Notes under the pieces: generated by a model
The model's input: the letters and a program-made list of their open reading frames with translations, nothing else
The model's database searches: none
Told to the model about the DNA's origin: nothing
Translations under genes and position numbers: made by a program
NCBI GenBank assembly: GCA_900316795.1
Contig: ONEF01000008.1
Location: 47,853-111,852, forward strand
DNA from: an uncultured Bacteroidales bacterium
GTDB taxonomy: Bacteria > Bacteroidota > Bacteroidia > Bacteroidales > UBA932
Length of the DNA stretch: 64,000 nucleotides
Reading direction: 5' to 3'
Shown here: positions 39,919 through 47,751 of the stretch, in pieces
Position numbering within the stretch: position 1 is the stretch's first letter
How the letters are laid out: every line of letters starts with the position of its first letter

Positions 39919-39988
39919 AACTCCGGTGCCCGTTACGGGTACTGGAGTTCATGAAAAAGGGATGGCCAAACGGTCATCCCTTTTTTTG
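39919..39988. terminator. Double hairpin terminator between TPR gene and RRM gene
   Basis: The first hairpin is at 39919-39932 with 39936-39949 (14 bp with wobbles, loop tta). The second, 39954-39967 with 39972-39985, has a 4-base loop, an A-run before it and a T-run after it, so it can stop transcripts from both sides. Confidence 0.88.
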
Positions 39989-40030
39989 TTCGCCACGCGA
40001 GGCCGCTAAGCAGCCATGCCTGGAAGCATG

Positions 40031-40321
40031 TTATTCAGCAGAGGTGGTGTTTCCTGTTTCCGGTGCAGTTGGACGAGGGGTTCTTTCTGATGTTGCAACA
40101 GCTACATTTATGGTTCTGCCCATGTGCTCAGAACCGTTAAGAGCCTCAATAGCCTTCTTGCCTTCCTCCTCGCTCATTTCAACGAAACCATAGCCTTTGG
40201 ACCTATGGGTAACTTTATCAGTTATGATACGTGCTGATGATACTTCCCCGTAAGGGGCGAAAAGATTCTCTAAGTCCTCCCTTCTTGCTCTGAAGCTCAG
40301 ACTGGAAACAAATATGTTCAT
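40031..40321 (-). CDS. RRM-type RNA-binding protein
   Basis: 96 residues: one RNA recognition motif with little else. RNP2 is NIFVSSLSF at residues 2-10, RNP1 is KGYGFVEM near residue 42, and the LFAPYGEVSSARII segment lies between. The tail (~residues 78-96) is Thr/Pro-rich and disordered. Such single-RRM proteins are common in Bacteroidota and, by recent reports as I recall, act as global post-transcriptional regulators. The gene has its own promoter and shares the bidirectional terminator with the TPR gene. Confidence 0.93.
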   Translation of the reverse strand: MNIFVSSLSFRARREDLENLFAPYGEVSSARIITDKVTHRSKGYGFVEMSEEEGKKAIEALNGSEHMGRTINVAVATSERTPRPTAPETGNTTSAE

Positions 40322-40350
40322 AGAAAAATAATTGGTTAATAAATCTTAAG

Positions 40351-40382
40351 CAAAGATAAGGATGTTTTCTTGAGAATACAAA
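40351..40382 (-). promoter_or_regulatory. Promoter of the RRM gene
   Basis: On the minus strand: TTTG (40382-40379), 20 bases, TATCTTTG (40358-40351). An exact consensus match, with a leader of ~25 bases. Confidence 0.8.
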
Positions 40383-40452
40383 TTAAACCAATTGAAGTTA
40401 TTCACAATTATTTAGTGCACAGCAAAGTAATAATTGGGATTATGTAGGGATG

Positions 40453-42696
40453 CTACCTGCTGTAACCACGTTTGTACGGGTTACCTTCAAACCAGTTTAT
40501 GTATGCCTGGATGGCCACTCTGGTTCCACCTGGAGTAGGGTAGTCTCCGCTGAAATACCAGTCCCCGGCATTGTCAGGGCAAGCCTTGTGGAGGTTGTCG
40601 ATGGTCTGGAAAATCACCTTGACAGGGCACTTCAGGCCCTCAGGTGTTACCAGTTCAGCAATTTTCTCAGCGATTTCCTCATCTGTAAACGGGGCATATA
40701 TCTCCTTGACGTAGTTTTCAACGATGAATCCAGCGTTTTCAGGCTCTTCATTGCCAGCGACTGCCTTTTTCCTCGTCTTGCGGTTACGGATGGCGTAAGA
40801 TGTGCTGTTGTAGTTCTCCAGCGGCTGGGCCTCAGCCTTCTTGCACTTTGCATAAACATCGCTGAGGATGTGGTCCAAACCTCTTTCCTTCAGCAGGGCC
40901 ACGGCGGCGTTGAAGGCGATGAACTCTCCCATACGGCTCATGTCTATGCCGTAACAGTCCGGATATCTGATCTGTGGAGACGAGGATATGATTATTATCT
41001 CCTTTGGCTCAAGCCTTGAGAGTATGCTGATGATGCTCTGTTTGAGGGTGGTTCCACGCACGATACTGTCATCAATCACGGCAATGGAATCTACGCCCGG
41101 GTTTATGCTGTTGTAGGTAATGTCATAGACGTGTGCGGCCATATCGTTTCGGCTGCTGCCTTCAGCTATGAAAGTTCTCATCTTGATGTCCTTGATGGCC
41201 AGTTTCTCGCTCCTGACCTTATGGGAAAGCACTTCCGTAACTCCTTCATTCAGAGTATTACCAACTCCCTCACCAACTCCAACTCTCTTACCAACTCCAA
41301 CTCCCTCACCAACTCCAACTCCCTCACCAACTCCATCACACTCTCTCTTGCCCGCACGGGCGAACAACTCCATAATTTTCTCGCTCTTGATCTTGTCAAG
41401 ATGCTCGTTCAAGCCCTCCAGCATACCGAAGAAGGCCACTTCCGCCGTGTTCGGGATGAAGGAGAACACCGTGTGGTCAAGATCAGGACTTGCCTTCAGG
41501 ATCTGCGGGGTAAGGAGGCTGCCCAGCATTTTCCTCTCCTTGTATATGTCTGCATCGCTGCCTCTGGAGAAATAAATCCTCTCAAAGGAGCAAGGCCTAG
41601 GGTTTTCCGGCTTGACCAGGCAGCTGATGTTGTACTTGCCGTCCTTGTGTATGGTAACAGCTTCACCAGGCTGCAGCACCTGGACCTTCTCGTATTTGAC
41701 GTTCAAGGCGGTCTGGATGGCGGCTCTTTCAGATGCAGCTACAATAACCTCATCATCAATATAGTAGTAGCATGGACGTATGCCCCACCTGTCGCGGAAG
41801 ACAAAGCTCTCTCCGCTGCCGGTAGCTCCTACAATGCAGAACCCGCCGTCCCACATCCTTGATGCCTCGGAAATAACTCCCTCAACATCTATGTTGTCTT
41901 CAATCTTGGCGTTGAGTTCCTCTCCCCTGAGACCCTGCTTCTTGAACTTGCGGTAAAGGTCCGAATGGTTCTCGTCCAGAAGAGCTCCCATCTGCTCCAG
42001 TATCAGGAACGTGTCCGCATCGCTCCTAGGATGCTGCCCTTGTGCCTGTACCATATTGGCAAACAGCTCTTTCTCGTTGGTTATGTTGAAGTTGCCTGCA
42101 AGGCAGAGGTTACGGTTACGCCAGTTGTTTCTTCTGAGGAACGGATGCACGTAACTCATCCCGCTGCGGCCGGTAGTGGAATATCTCAGATGCCCGATGT
42201 AAACTTCCCCCACATACGGAAGCTCCAGCTCCCTTTCCTTCTCAGCCTGTATCTTCCTATCCTCTGCCTTCTCAGCCCCAATCTTCCTGTCCTCTATCTT
42301 TTCCGCCCCCATCTTCACATCCTCTGCCTTCTCAGCTCCCATCTTCTCAGCTCCTATCTTCTCAGCTCCCATCTTCTCAGCTGCATTCCCTTCAGTGCTC
42401 CATCCTAAGTCCTTCTTGGCCTGCTCCATCTCCTTGTTCACATTGGCAAAGCACTCGGAGATAGCCGTGTTGCCCAGAGCCCTCTGGCGGAAGATATACT
42501 CCGTCCCTGGCTTGGCGTTAATCTTCACGCAAGCCAGACCGGCACCCTCTTGACCACGGTTATGCTGCTTCTCCATCATCAGATAGAGCTTGTTCAGCCC
42601 ATACATCGCCGAGCCATATTTTTTCTGGTAGAAAGAAAGAGGTTTAAGCAGGCGGATAAGAACCACCCCGCATTCGTGTTTAATCTGATCGCTCAT
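40453..42696 (-). CDS. purF: Amidophosphoribosyltransferase (PurF family) with two repeat-derived inserts
   Basis: 747 residues from the ATG at 42696; a start at 42717 would lie in the -7 box. The class II glutaminase nucleophile is probably Cys9 (HECGVVLIRLL), exposed after loss of a short propeptide as in some PurF proteins. The phosphoribosyltransferase part has the PRPP loop VIDDSIVRGTTLK. Bacteroidota PurF-like proteins of this kind are ~630 residues as I recall. The excess comes mainly from two inserts: Lys/Glu/Ala repeats (GAEKM/GAEKI units) at residues ~104-158 and Val/Gly/Glu repeats at ~450-490. PurF makes phosphoribosylamine from PRPP and glutamine. Bacteroidota can have a second PurF, so this may be a paralogue. 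Confidence 0.85.
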   Translation of the reverse strand: MSDQIKHECGVVLIRLLKPLSFYQKKYGSAMYGLNKLYLMMEKQHNRGQEGAGLACVKINAKPGTEYIFRQRALGNTAISECFANVNKEMEQAKKDLGWSTEGNAAEKMGAEKIGAEKMGAEKAEDVKMGAEKIEDRKIGAEKAEDRKIQAEKERELELPYVGEVYIGHLRYSTTGRSGMSYVHPFLRRNNWRNRNLCLAGNFNITNEKELFANMVQAQGQHPRSDADTFLILEQMGALLDENHSDLYRKFKKQGLRGEELNAKIEDNIDVEGVISEASRMWDGGFCIVGATGSGESFVFRDRWGIRPCYYYIDDEVIVAASERAAIQTALNVKYEKVQVLQPGEAVTIHKDGKYNISCLVKPENPRPCSFERIYFSRGSDADIYKERKMLGSLLTPQILKASPDLDHTVFSFIPNTAEVAFFGMLEGLNEHLDKIKSEKIMELFARAGKRECDGVGEGVGVGEGVGVGKRVGVGEGVGNTLNEGVTEVLSHKVRSEKLAIKDIKMRTFIAEGSSRNDMAAHVYDITYNSINPGVDSIAVIDDSIVRGTTLKQSIISILSRLEPKEIIIISSSPQIRYPDCYGIDMSRMGEFIAFNAAVALLKERGLDHILSDVYAKCKKAEAQPLENYNSTSYAIRNRKTRKKAVAGNEEPENAGFIVENYVKEIYAPFTDEEIAEKIAELVTPEGLKCPVKVIFQTIDNLHKACPDNAGDWYFSGDYPTPGGTRVAIQAYINWFEGNPYKRGYSR

Positions 42697-42714
42697 AGAA
42701 GAATTTCTTTGATG

Positions 42715-42746
42715 CAAATGTAATCTAAAACACTCTTATAGGCAAC
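42715..42746 (-). promoter_or_regulatory. Promoter of the purF-like gene
   Basis: On the minus strand: GTTG (42746-42743), 20 bases, TACATTTG (42722-42715). One mismatch in the -33 box. It implies a leader of about 12 bases. Confidence 0.65.
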
Positions 42747-42789
42747 TTTTTAATTAAAGATAATCTGCAGACGCCACCGGTTTATTGCA

Positions 42790-42957
42790 GCTTCATTGTT
42801 ACTTAAAGCAGCCTCATTGCTTTTCATCGAAGCCTCATTGTTTTTCATCGAAGCCTCATTGCTTTTCATCGAAGCCTCATTGTTTTTCATCTAAGCCTCA
42901 TTGTTTTTCATCGAAGCCTCATTGCTTTTCATCTAAGCCTCATTGTTTTTCATCGCG
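42790..42957. repeat. 21-bp tandem repeat (8 copies)
   Basis: Units start at 42811, 42832, 42853, 42874, 42895, 42916 and 42937, exactly 21 bases apart (gcctcattgcttttcatcgaa and variants). One degenerate unit precedes them at 42790. Copies differ at two positions (c/t and g/t). One plus-strand frame, open from 42764 to 43030, reads a Pro-His-Cys-Phe-Ser-Ser-Lys heptad seven times, with no convincing start codon (TTG at 42785). Confidence 0.9.
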
Positions 42958-43061
42958 GCCTCTTCTTTATTGTAGCAGTGGTAGAAAGATTGGCATTATG
43001 GAAATCAGTTTGTCTCATTGTGGCCAGTGATCCTCTATATAATGAGGTTATGCTTTTTATT

Positions 43062-43151
43062 AAAGTAAGACTATGTAAGACAAAGTAAGACTATGTAAGA
43101 CAAAGTAAGACTATGTAAGACTATGTAAGACAAAGTAAGACTATGTAAGAC
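43062..43151. repeat. 10-bp tandem repeat (9 units)
   Basis: Two related decamers, aaagtaagac and tatgtaagac, alternate (with one doubled tatgtaagac) for nine units. The 10-base period is close to one DNA turn, so every gtaagac faces the same side of the helix. Confidence 0.9.
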
Positions 43152-43217
43152 AAAAGTGAAGGATAATATATAAGGAAAACAAAGTGCCATATTGTTTGAT
43201 AATTATTAGGTAATCTG

Positions 43218-43417
43218 TATGGTAGGATGTGGGATAATGTAAAGTGTGGAGTAGTGTAGTGATACTTGGTGACTCGGTGACTCGGTAACTCGGTGATGAG
43301 GTGATGAAGTAATGAGGTTAAGTGAGGTATTATATTGTGGAAGTTGTAATGTAATATGGTAGGATGTGGGATAATGTAAAGTGTGGAGTAGTGTAGTGAT
43401 ACTTGGTGACTCGGTGA
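43218..43417. repeat. 63-bp direct repeat, two perfect copies
   Basis: The 63 bases at 43218-43280 recur without change at 43355-43417. A 49-base block at 43322-43370, overlapping the second copy, recurs with a few changes at 43763-43811. This shows segmental duplication inside the repeat tract. Confidence 0.88.
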
Positions 43418-43757
43418 TTTGGTGATGAGGTGACTCGGTGATTTGGTGATGAGGTAATGAGGTAATGAGGTAATGAGGTAATGAGGTGATGAGGTGATGA
43501 GGTGATGAGGTGATGAGGTAATGAGGTTATGAGGTAATGAGGTGATGAGGTGATGAGGTAATGAGGTAATGAGGTGATGAGGTGATGAGGTGATGGGGTG
43601 ATGAGGTGATGAGGTGATGAGGTGATGAGGTGATGAGGTGATGAGGTAATGAGGTAATGAGGTAATGAGGTGATGAGGTGATGGGATGATGGGATGATGG
43701 GGTGATGAGGTGATGAGGTGATGAGGTGATGGGGTGATGGGATGATGGGGTAATGAA
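43266..43757. repeat. 8-bp satellite-like tract
   Basis: Octamers of the type aggtgatg, aggtaatg and ggtgactc are repeated, densest from 43421 to 43757 with about 40 units. The plus strand is almost free of C in that part. The period is not a multiple of three and no frame looks coding. It ends ~115 bases before the phosphosugar mutase promoter element. Confidence 0.9.
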
Positions 43758-43873
43758 GTAATGTGAGGTATTATATTGCGGGAGTTGTAATGTAATATGG
43801 TATGATGTGGGTAAAGAGTGGTGGACTTTGTTTGAAATGATGGTGGGTGGGATGAGTCTATTTGTTTTTTCCG

Positions 43874-43881
43874 TAAATTTG
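43874..43881 (+). promoter_or_regulatory. -7 element of the phosphosugar mutase gene
   Basis: TAAATTTG fits TAnnTTTG, with a leader of ~13 bases to the ATG at 43901. No TTTG lies at -33. The upstream DNA is the satellite-like tract. Confidence 0.5.
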
Positions 43882-43900
43882 GAAGTTAAATGATAATTTT

Positions 43901-45769
43901 ATGGATGAAAGGATATTGAAAGAAGCCCAGAAGTGGCTCGGCGATGGTTATGACCAACAGACTAAGGATGAGGTCAGAAGATTGATTGATGGTGATCCTA
44001 AGGAACTTGAGGATGCGTTTTACAAGACTTTGGAGTTTGGTACGGGTGGCCTCAGAGGCATAATGGGGGCCGGTAGCAACCGCATGAACCGCTACACGGT
44101 GGGAATGGCTACCCAGGGTTTTGCCAACTATCTTAAGAAGTGCTTCGGGCAACTTCGGCAGATTAAGGTTGCCATCACTCACGATTGCCGCCACAACTCG
44201 GACTATTTTTCGAGGATTGTCGCTGAGATATTTGAAGCCAATGGTTTCCACGTTTATCTTACAAAGGAGCTGAGGCCGACTCCAGAACTCAGCTACGCCA
44301 TCCGTTACTATGGATGTCAGGGTGGCGTGATGCTTACTGCATCCCATAACCCTAAGATTTACAACGGATACAAGGCATATTGGGAAGACGGGGCCCAGGT
44401 GATTGCACCTCACGATACTAATATCATAGCAGAGGTCAACAAGATTACAGACATATCCCAAGTCAAGTGGCACAAGGCTGAAGGTTCCTGCTGCGAGTCT
44501 CCGGAAGGTAGCTCATGTTGCAAAGATGCAAAAGCTGAAGGTTCTTGCTGCAGTTCTCCGGAAGGTCTTTGCTGCAAGGGACTTAGCAATGCAGAAATCG
44601 CTGAGATAAAAGGTATGGGTTTCATAGAGATGGTGTGTGAGGAACTGGATGACGCATATCTCAAGGACATTTCCACGCTTCTGGTGTCTCCGGAGAGCGT
44701 GAAGCGCCAGCACGATCTGGGCATCGTCTATACCCCTCTGCATGGTTGTGGAGTGAAGATTGTGCCACGGGCTCTGAAGGAAATGGGATTTACGAATGTG
44801 CATCTTGTTGAGGAACAATGTGTTAATAGCGGTGACTTTCCGACTGTACAAAGTCCTAATCCTGAGGAACCTTCGGCTATGAAGATGGCTCTTGACCTTG
44901 CGGATAAAGTAGGTGCTGATGTAGTATGCGCATCTGATCCTGACGCTGACCGCTGTGGTATGGCTATCCGTAATCCTGAAGGCAAGCTTGTACTTCTTAA
45001 CGGCAACCAGATGAACTCCATCCTCACATATTATATGCTGAGTTGTTGGAAAGCTTCCGGCCGTTTGGACGGGAATGCTGCAAGTGCTTCATCTTCAAAT
45101 ACTACAACTCTTGATCACCGCTTCCCGTACATAATCAAGACTATCGTAACGTCAAACCTTATGAGCGACATCGCAGATTACTTTGGCGTGAAGTGGTACA
45201 ATGTTCTGACAGGCTTCAAGAACATCGCTGAGGTCATCAAATACAATGAAGGCAAAGGCATCTATGTATGCGGTGGAGAGGAGAGTTTCGGTTTTGCTGT
45301 CGGTGAGTACGTAAGAGACAAGGACAGTCCTGCAACTGTCTCATTGATATGCGAATGTGCAGCATGGTGCAAGGATCGCGGAATGACGCTCTGGGATCTT
45401 CTGCAACATATCTACAAGCTCTTTGGAGAGAGGAAGGATTGGCTGCGCAGTTATACCTTCCCTGGTATAGAGGGCAAGAAGAAGATAGACTCGCTGGTAG
45501 AAAGCTTCCGTCAGAACCCACCTAAGGACCTGGCAGGTAGCCCGGTAGTGGAGTATCGCGATTATAAGGCAAACGACTATTACGCTCCTGAGGTGAAACT
45601 TGCCAAGAGCAACGTCCTGCAGTATATCTCAGAAGACGGGACCATCGTATCGCTCAGGCCGTCAGGTACGGAGCCTAAGATCAAGTTTTACTTCAACCTA
45701 CGCTGCAAGGAAGGAGAAGATGTTGAAGTCAAGGCTGCTGCCCTTGACAAGCAGTTTGCCGTTGAGTAA
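43901..45769 (+). CDS. Phosphoglucomutase/phosphomannomutase family enzyme with Cys-rich insert
   Basis: 622 residues, against the usual ~580. The alpha-D-phosphohexomutase marks are the active-site serine loop MLTASHNPKIYNGYK (near residue 150), the metal loop ASDPDADRCG (near residue 346), the sugar-binding GGEESFGF and the phosphate-binding RPSGTEPKIKFY near the end. It moves phosphate between C1 and C6 of hexoses, feeding sugar nucleotides. Residues ~192-227 form two imperfect copies of KAEGSCC.SPEG..CCK, with eight cysteines in four CC pairs; I know of no such insert in the family. It is divergent from the purF-like gene across the repeat tract. Confidence 0.9.
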   Translation: MDERILKEAQKWLGDGYDQQTKDEVRRLIDGDPKELEDAFYKTLEFGTGGLRGIMGAGSNRMNRYTVGMATQGFANYLKKCFGQLRQIKVAITHDCRHNSDYFSRIVAEIFEANGFHVYLTKELRPTPELSYAIRYYGCQGGVMLTASHNPKIYNGYKAYWEDGAQVIAPHDTNIIAEVNKITDISQVKWHKAEGSCCESPEGSSCCKDAKAEGSCCSSPEGLCCKGLSNAEIAEIKGMGFIEMVCEELDDAYLKDISTLLVSPESVKRQHDLGIVYTPLHGCGVKIVPRALKEMGFTNVHLVEEQCVNSGDFPTVQSPNPEEPSAMKMALDLADKVGADVVCASDPDADRCGMAIRNPEGKLVLLNGNQMNSILTYYMLSCWKASGRLDGNAASASSSNTTTLDHRFPYIIKTIVTSNLMSDIADYFGVKWYNVLTGFKNIAEVIKYNEGKGIYVCGGEESFGFAVGEYVRDKDSPATVSLICECAAWCKDRGMTLWDLLQHIYKLFGERKDWLRSYTFPGIEGKKKIDSLVESFRQNPPKDLAGSPVVEYRDYKANDYYAPEVKLAKSNVLQYISEDGTIVSLRPSGTEPKIKFYFNLRCKEGEDVEVKAAALDKQFAVE

Positions 45770-45981
45770 TCCTCAGCGATGGTTCTTGCGGCAGATGCTC
45801 CGGTAGCGTTGCTCCGGCGATGGTGCTTTGCAAGTGCTTGATAATCAATGCTCCCAGAAAAGCACCCCCACTTTTAGGGAGGGCGCTTTTGGGGATGCGG
45901 TGATAATCAGCCAGTTAGGAGACACCATCGCCGAGTAAAGGCCCTTGAAATATAGAATTGGGCATAGTTATTTGGCATAGA

Positions 45982-46015
45982 TACATTTGCCTTTGATGTG
46001 ACATAGTTATTTTTG
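45982..46015 (+). promoter_or_regulatory. Possible promoter region of the MFS gene
   Basis: Two -7-like boxes occur: TACATTTG (45982-45989), and TATTTTTG (46008-46015) with TTTG 18 bases upstream. They sit in short direct repeats (catagttattt, gacatag). The rest of the spacer 45770-45981 holds a weak hairpin around 45858-45894 (aaaagc/gctttt) with no clear T-run. Confidence 0.4.
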
Positions 46016-46031
46016 ACATAGATTTTAGAAT

Positions 46032-47285
46032 ATGAGTAACTCAGGTAAAATTGGGGCGTCCAGAATAGGGCTTCTTGCCATCATCATGGTATTCTGGTTT
46101 GTGATTTCATTCATAACCAACATTTTGGGCCCGCTGATCCCGGATATAATCAACAGTTTTAATCTCAGCAAGTTGACTCTTGCCGGGTTCATACCTACGT
46201 CATTCTTTGTGGCTTATGCCGTCATGAGTATTCCGGCCGGTATCCTCATAGAGAAAGTAGGTGAGAAGGTCGTTCTGTTCATCGGTTTTGCCATGGATCT
46301 TGTGGGGTCTTTGCTTTTCGCATTTATCCACACTTATCCCGTTCTGCTGCTGTCATGTTTCATTATAGGTTTGGGAATGGCTATGCTACAGACGGTTATG
46401 AATCCACTTCAGCGTACAGTCGGTGGTGAGGAGAACTATGCCTTCATCTCAGACTGCAGTCAGGTGGTGTTCAGCGCGGCGTCTTTCGTGAGTCCGCTAG
46501 TGTTCTCATACTATGTAACAAATCCCATGAGCTTTGCTCCGGAAGGGATGCCTTGGATTTCTCTTTACTATCTCTTTGGTTTTGTGCTTCTTGCCATGCT
46601 TATAATAGTAGTCATAACCAAGTTCCCGAAGATTGAACTCAAGTCAGACGAGAAAAGCGGAGACAAGTCTTCTTTCGTGGAGCTTTTCCGTATGCGCAAG
46701 GTCTGGCTTTTTGCTCTTGGTCTTTTCTTCTATACAGGAATGGAACAGAGTATGTCCAACAACATAAGCCTCTTTGTTGAGCGTTATCATGGTGTTGATC
46801 CTCATACGGTTGGCGCCAGCTGCGTGTCCTGGTTCTGGGGCAGCATGCTGATAGGCTGCGTAATAGGGCTTCTGCTGCTCAAGCTCATAGACAGCAAGAC
46901 GCTTCTGAAGTTCTGCTGTCCGTTGTCCATGATTCTTTTGGCTACTGGTCTTTTCTCTCCGGATGAGTGGATAATTGCCGGCAGACACATTTCCGTTTTT
47001 GCGCTTCCTGCTGTTGGATTTGCCATGAGCTTGATGTTCCCGATTGTCATGTCTTTGGCTCTGAACTCTGTAACCCGTCATCACGGCAGTTTTGCAGGTA
47101 TAATGTGCTCAGCCATTGTAGGTGGTGCTGTGGGGCCTCTGCTTGTCAGCATGCTCAGCGATGCCGCTGCTTCTCTCAAGGTTGGGATGTGCCTGATCTT
47201 CCTATATGCGGCATACATTTTCTTCATAGCCTTCTGGGCAAAGCCTATAGTCCGGAACAAACTCATCAGTTCCAAGAACAAATAG
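46032..47285 (+). CDS. Major facilitator superfamily transporter
   Basis: 417 residues with about 12 hydrophobic segments and a central polar loop (KIELKSDEKSGDKSSF, ~residues 198-213), the classic 6+6 MFS layout. The first half has NILGPLIPDIINSFNLS and PAGILIEKVGEKVVLFIG, a variant of the MFS motif A loop. GLGMAMLQTVMNPLQRTVGG resembles the FucP/GluP-type sugar:proton symporters. A sugar substrate is plausible next to a hexose mutase but is inference. The start ATG at 46032 follows a promoter-like region. Confidence 0.88.
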   Translation: MSNSGKIGASRIGLLAIIMVFWFVISFITNILGPLIPDIINSFNLSKLTLAGFIPTSFFVAYAVMSIPAGILIEKVGEKVVLFIGFAMDLVGSLLFAFIHTYPVLLLSCFIIGLGMAMLQTVMNPLQRTVGGEENYAFISDCSQVVFSAASFVSPLVFSYYVTNPMSFAPEGMPWISLYYLFGFVLLAMLIIVVITKFPKIELKSDEKSGDKSSFVELFRMRKVWLFALGLFFYTGMEQSMSNNISLFVERYHGVDPHTVGASCVSWFWGSMLIGCVIGLLLLKLIDSKTLLKFCCPLSMILLATGLFSPDEWIIAGRHISVFALPAVGFAMSLMFPIVMSLALNSVTRHHGSFAGIMCSAIVGGAVGPLLVSMLSDAAASLKVGMCLIFLYAAYIFFIAFWAKPIVRNKLISSKNK

Positions 47286-47563
47286 ACTTCAAGTGCACCA
47301 GTAGCACCACGTCTGGACCACTGGCGCGTTAATGCACATTCATCCCTATTATTTCAGTGCCGGGACTGATGTCAGTCATCAGATTTGAGTGTTTCTTTTC
47401 ATCATTTCTTGCTAGGATGTTTAAGTGGGGGACCTCTGGGTTTAGTTTCCTGGCTTAAGTTTATGTTTTTTGACTAGAATTGACTATATTTGTGCGCTAT
47501 GCTAAAATCCAATAAAAGACTCTATTGGGGGGCTGAAATGGAATGACGCAGATATGGTGGGTG

Positions 47564-47703
47564 GAGTGCTTTGAATGTGGCTTTGATGGGAGTGGAGCTG
47601 GATGGTGCTGGGATGGGACGTCTTTGAAGGGAGTGGAGTCGGAGTGCTTTGAATGTGGCGTTGAAGGGAGTGGAGTTGGAGTGGTTGGATGTGGCTTTGA
47701 TGG
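47564..47703 (+). repeat. Degenerate repeats in the gap before the polysaccharide export gene
   Basis: gagtgctttgaatgtgg occurs at 47564 and again at 47642 (offset 78), with a third partial copy (ggatgtggctttgatggg) near 47686. A plus-strand frame starting at the ATG 47543 and ending at 47743 reads through them as 66 residues with repeated ECFECG and GSG motifs. It has no homology I know and a poor start context. The earlier part of the gap, 47286-47542, shows nothing clear apart from a weak CCAGT/ACTGG hairpin. Confidence 0.55.
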
Positions 47704-47724
47704 GTTTGGCGTACGGGTGTTTGG

Positions 47725-47732
47725 TAATTTTG
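47725..47732 (+). promoter_or_regulatory. -7 element of the polysaccharide export operon
   Basis: TAATTTTG fits TAnnTTTG. The only nearby TTTG is 16 bases upstream, closer than usual. The start would be near 47739, which favours the ATG at 47752 over the one at 47740. Confidence 0.5.
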
Positions 47733-47751
47733 AAATAAAATGATAAAAGTG

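Noticed and set aside
42790..42957. CRISPR array
   Set aside because: The 21-bp units are joined head to tail with no spacers, and no cas genes are near.
45858..45894. Terminator after the phosphosugar mutase gene
   Set aside because: A short aaaagc/gctttt stem can be drawn, but the loop is long and no proper T-run follows.
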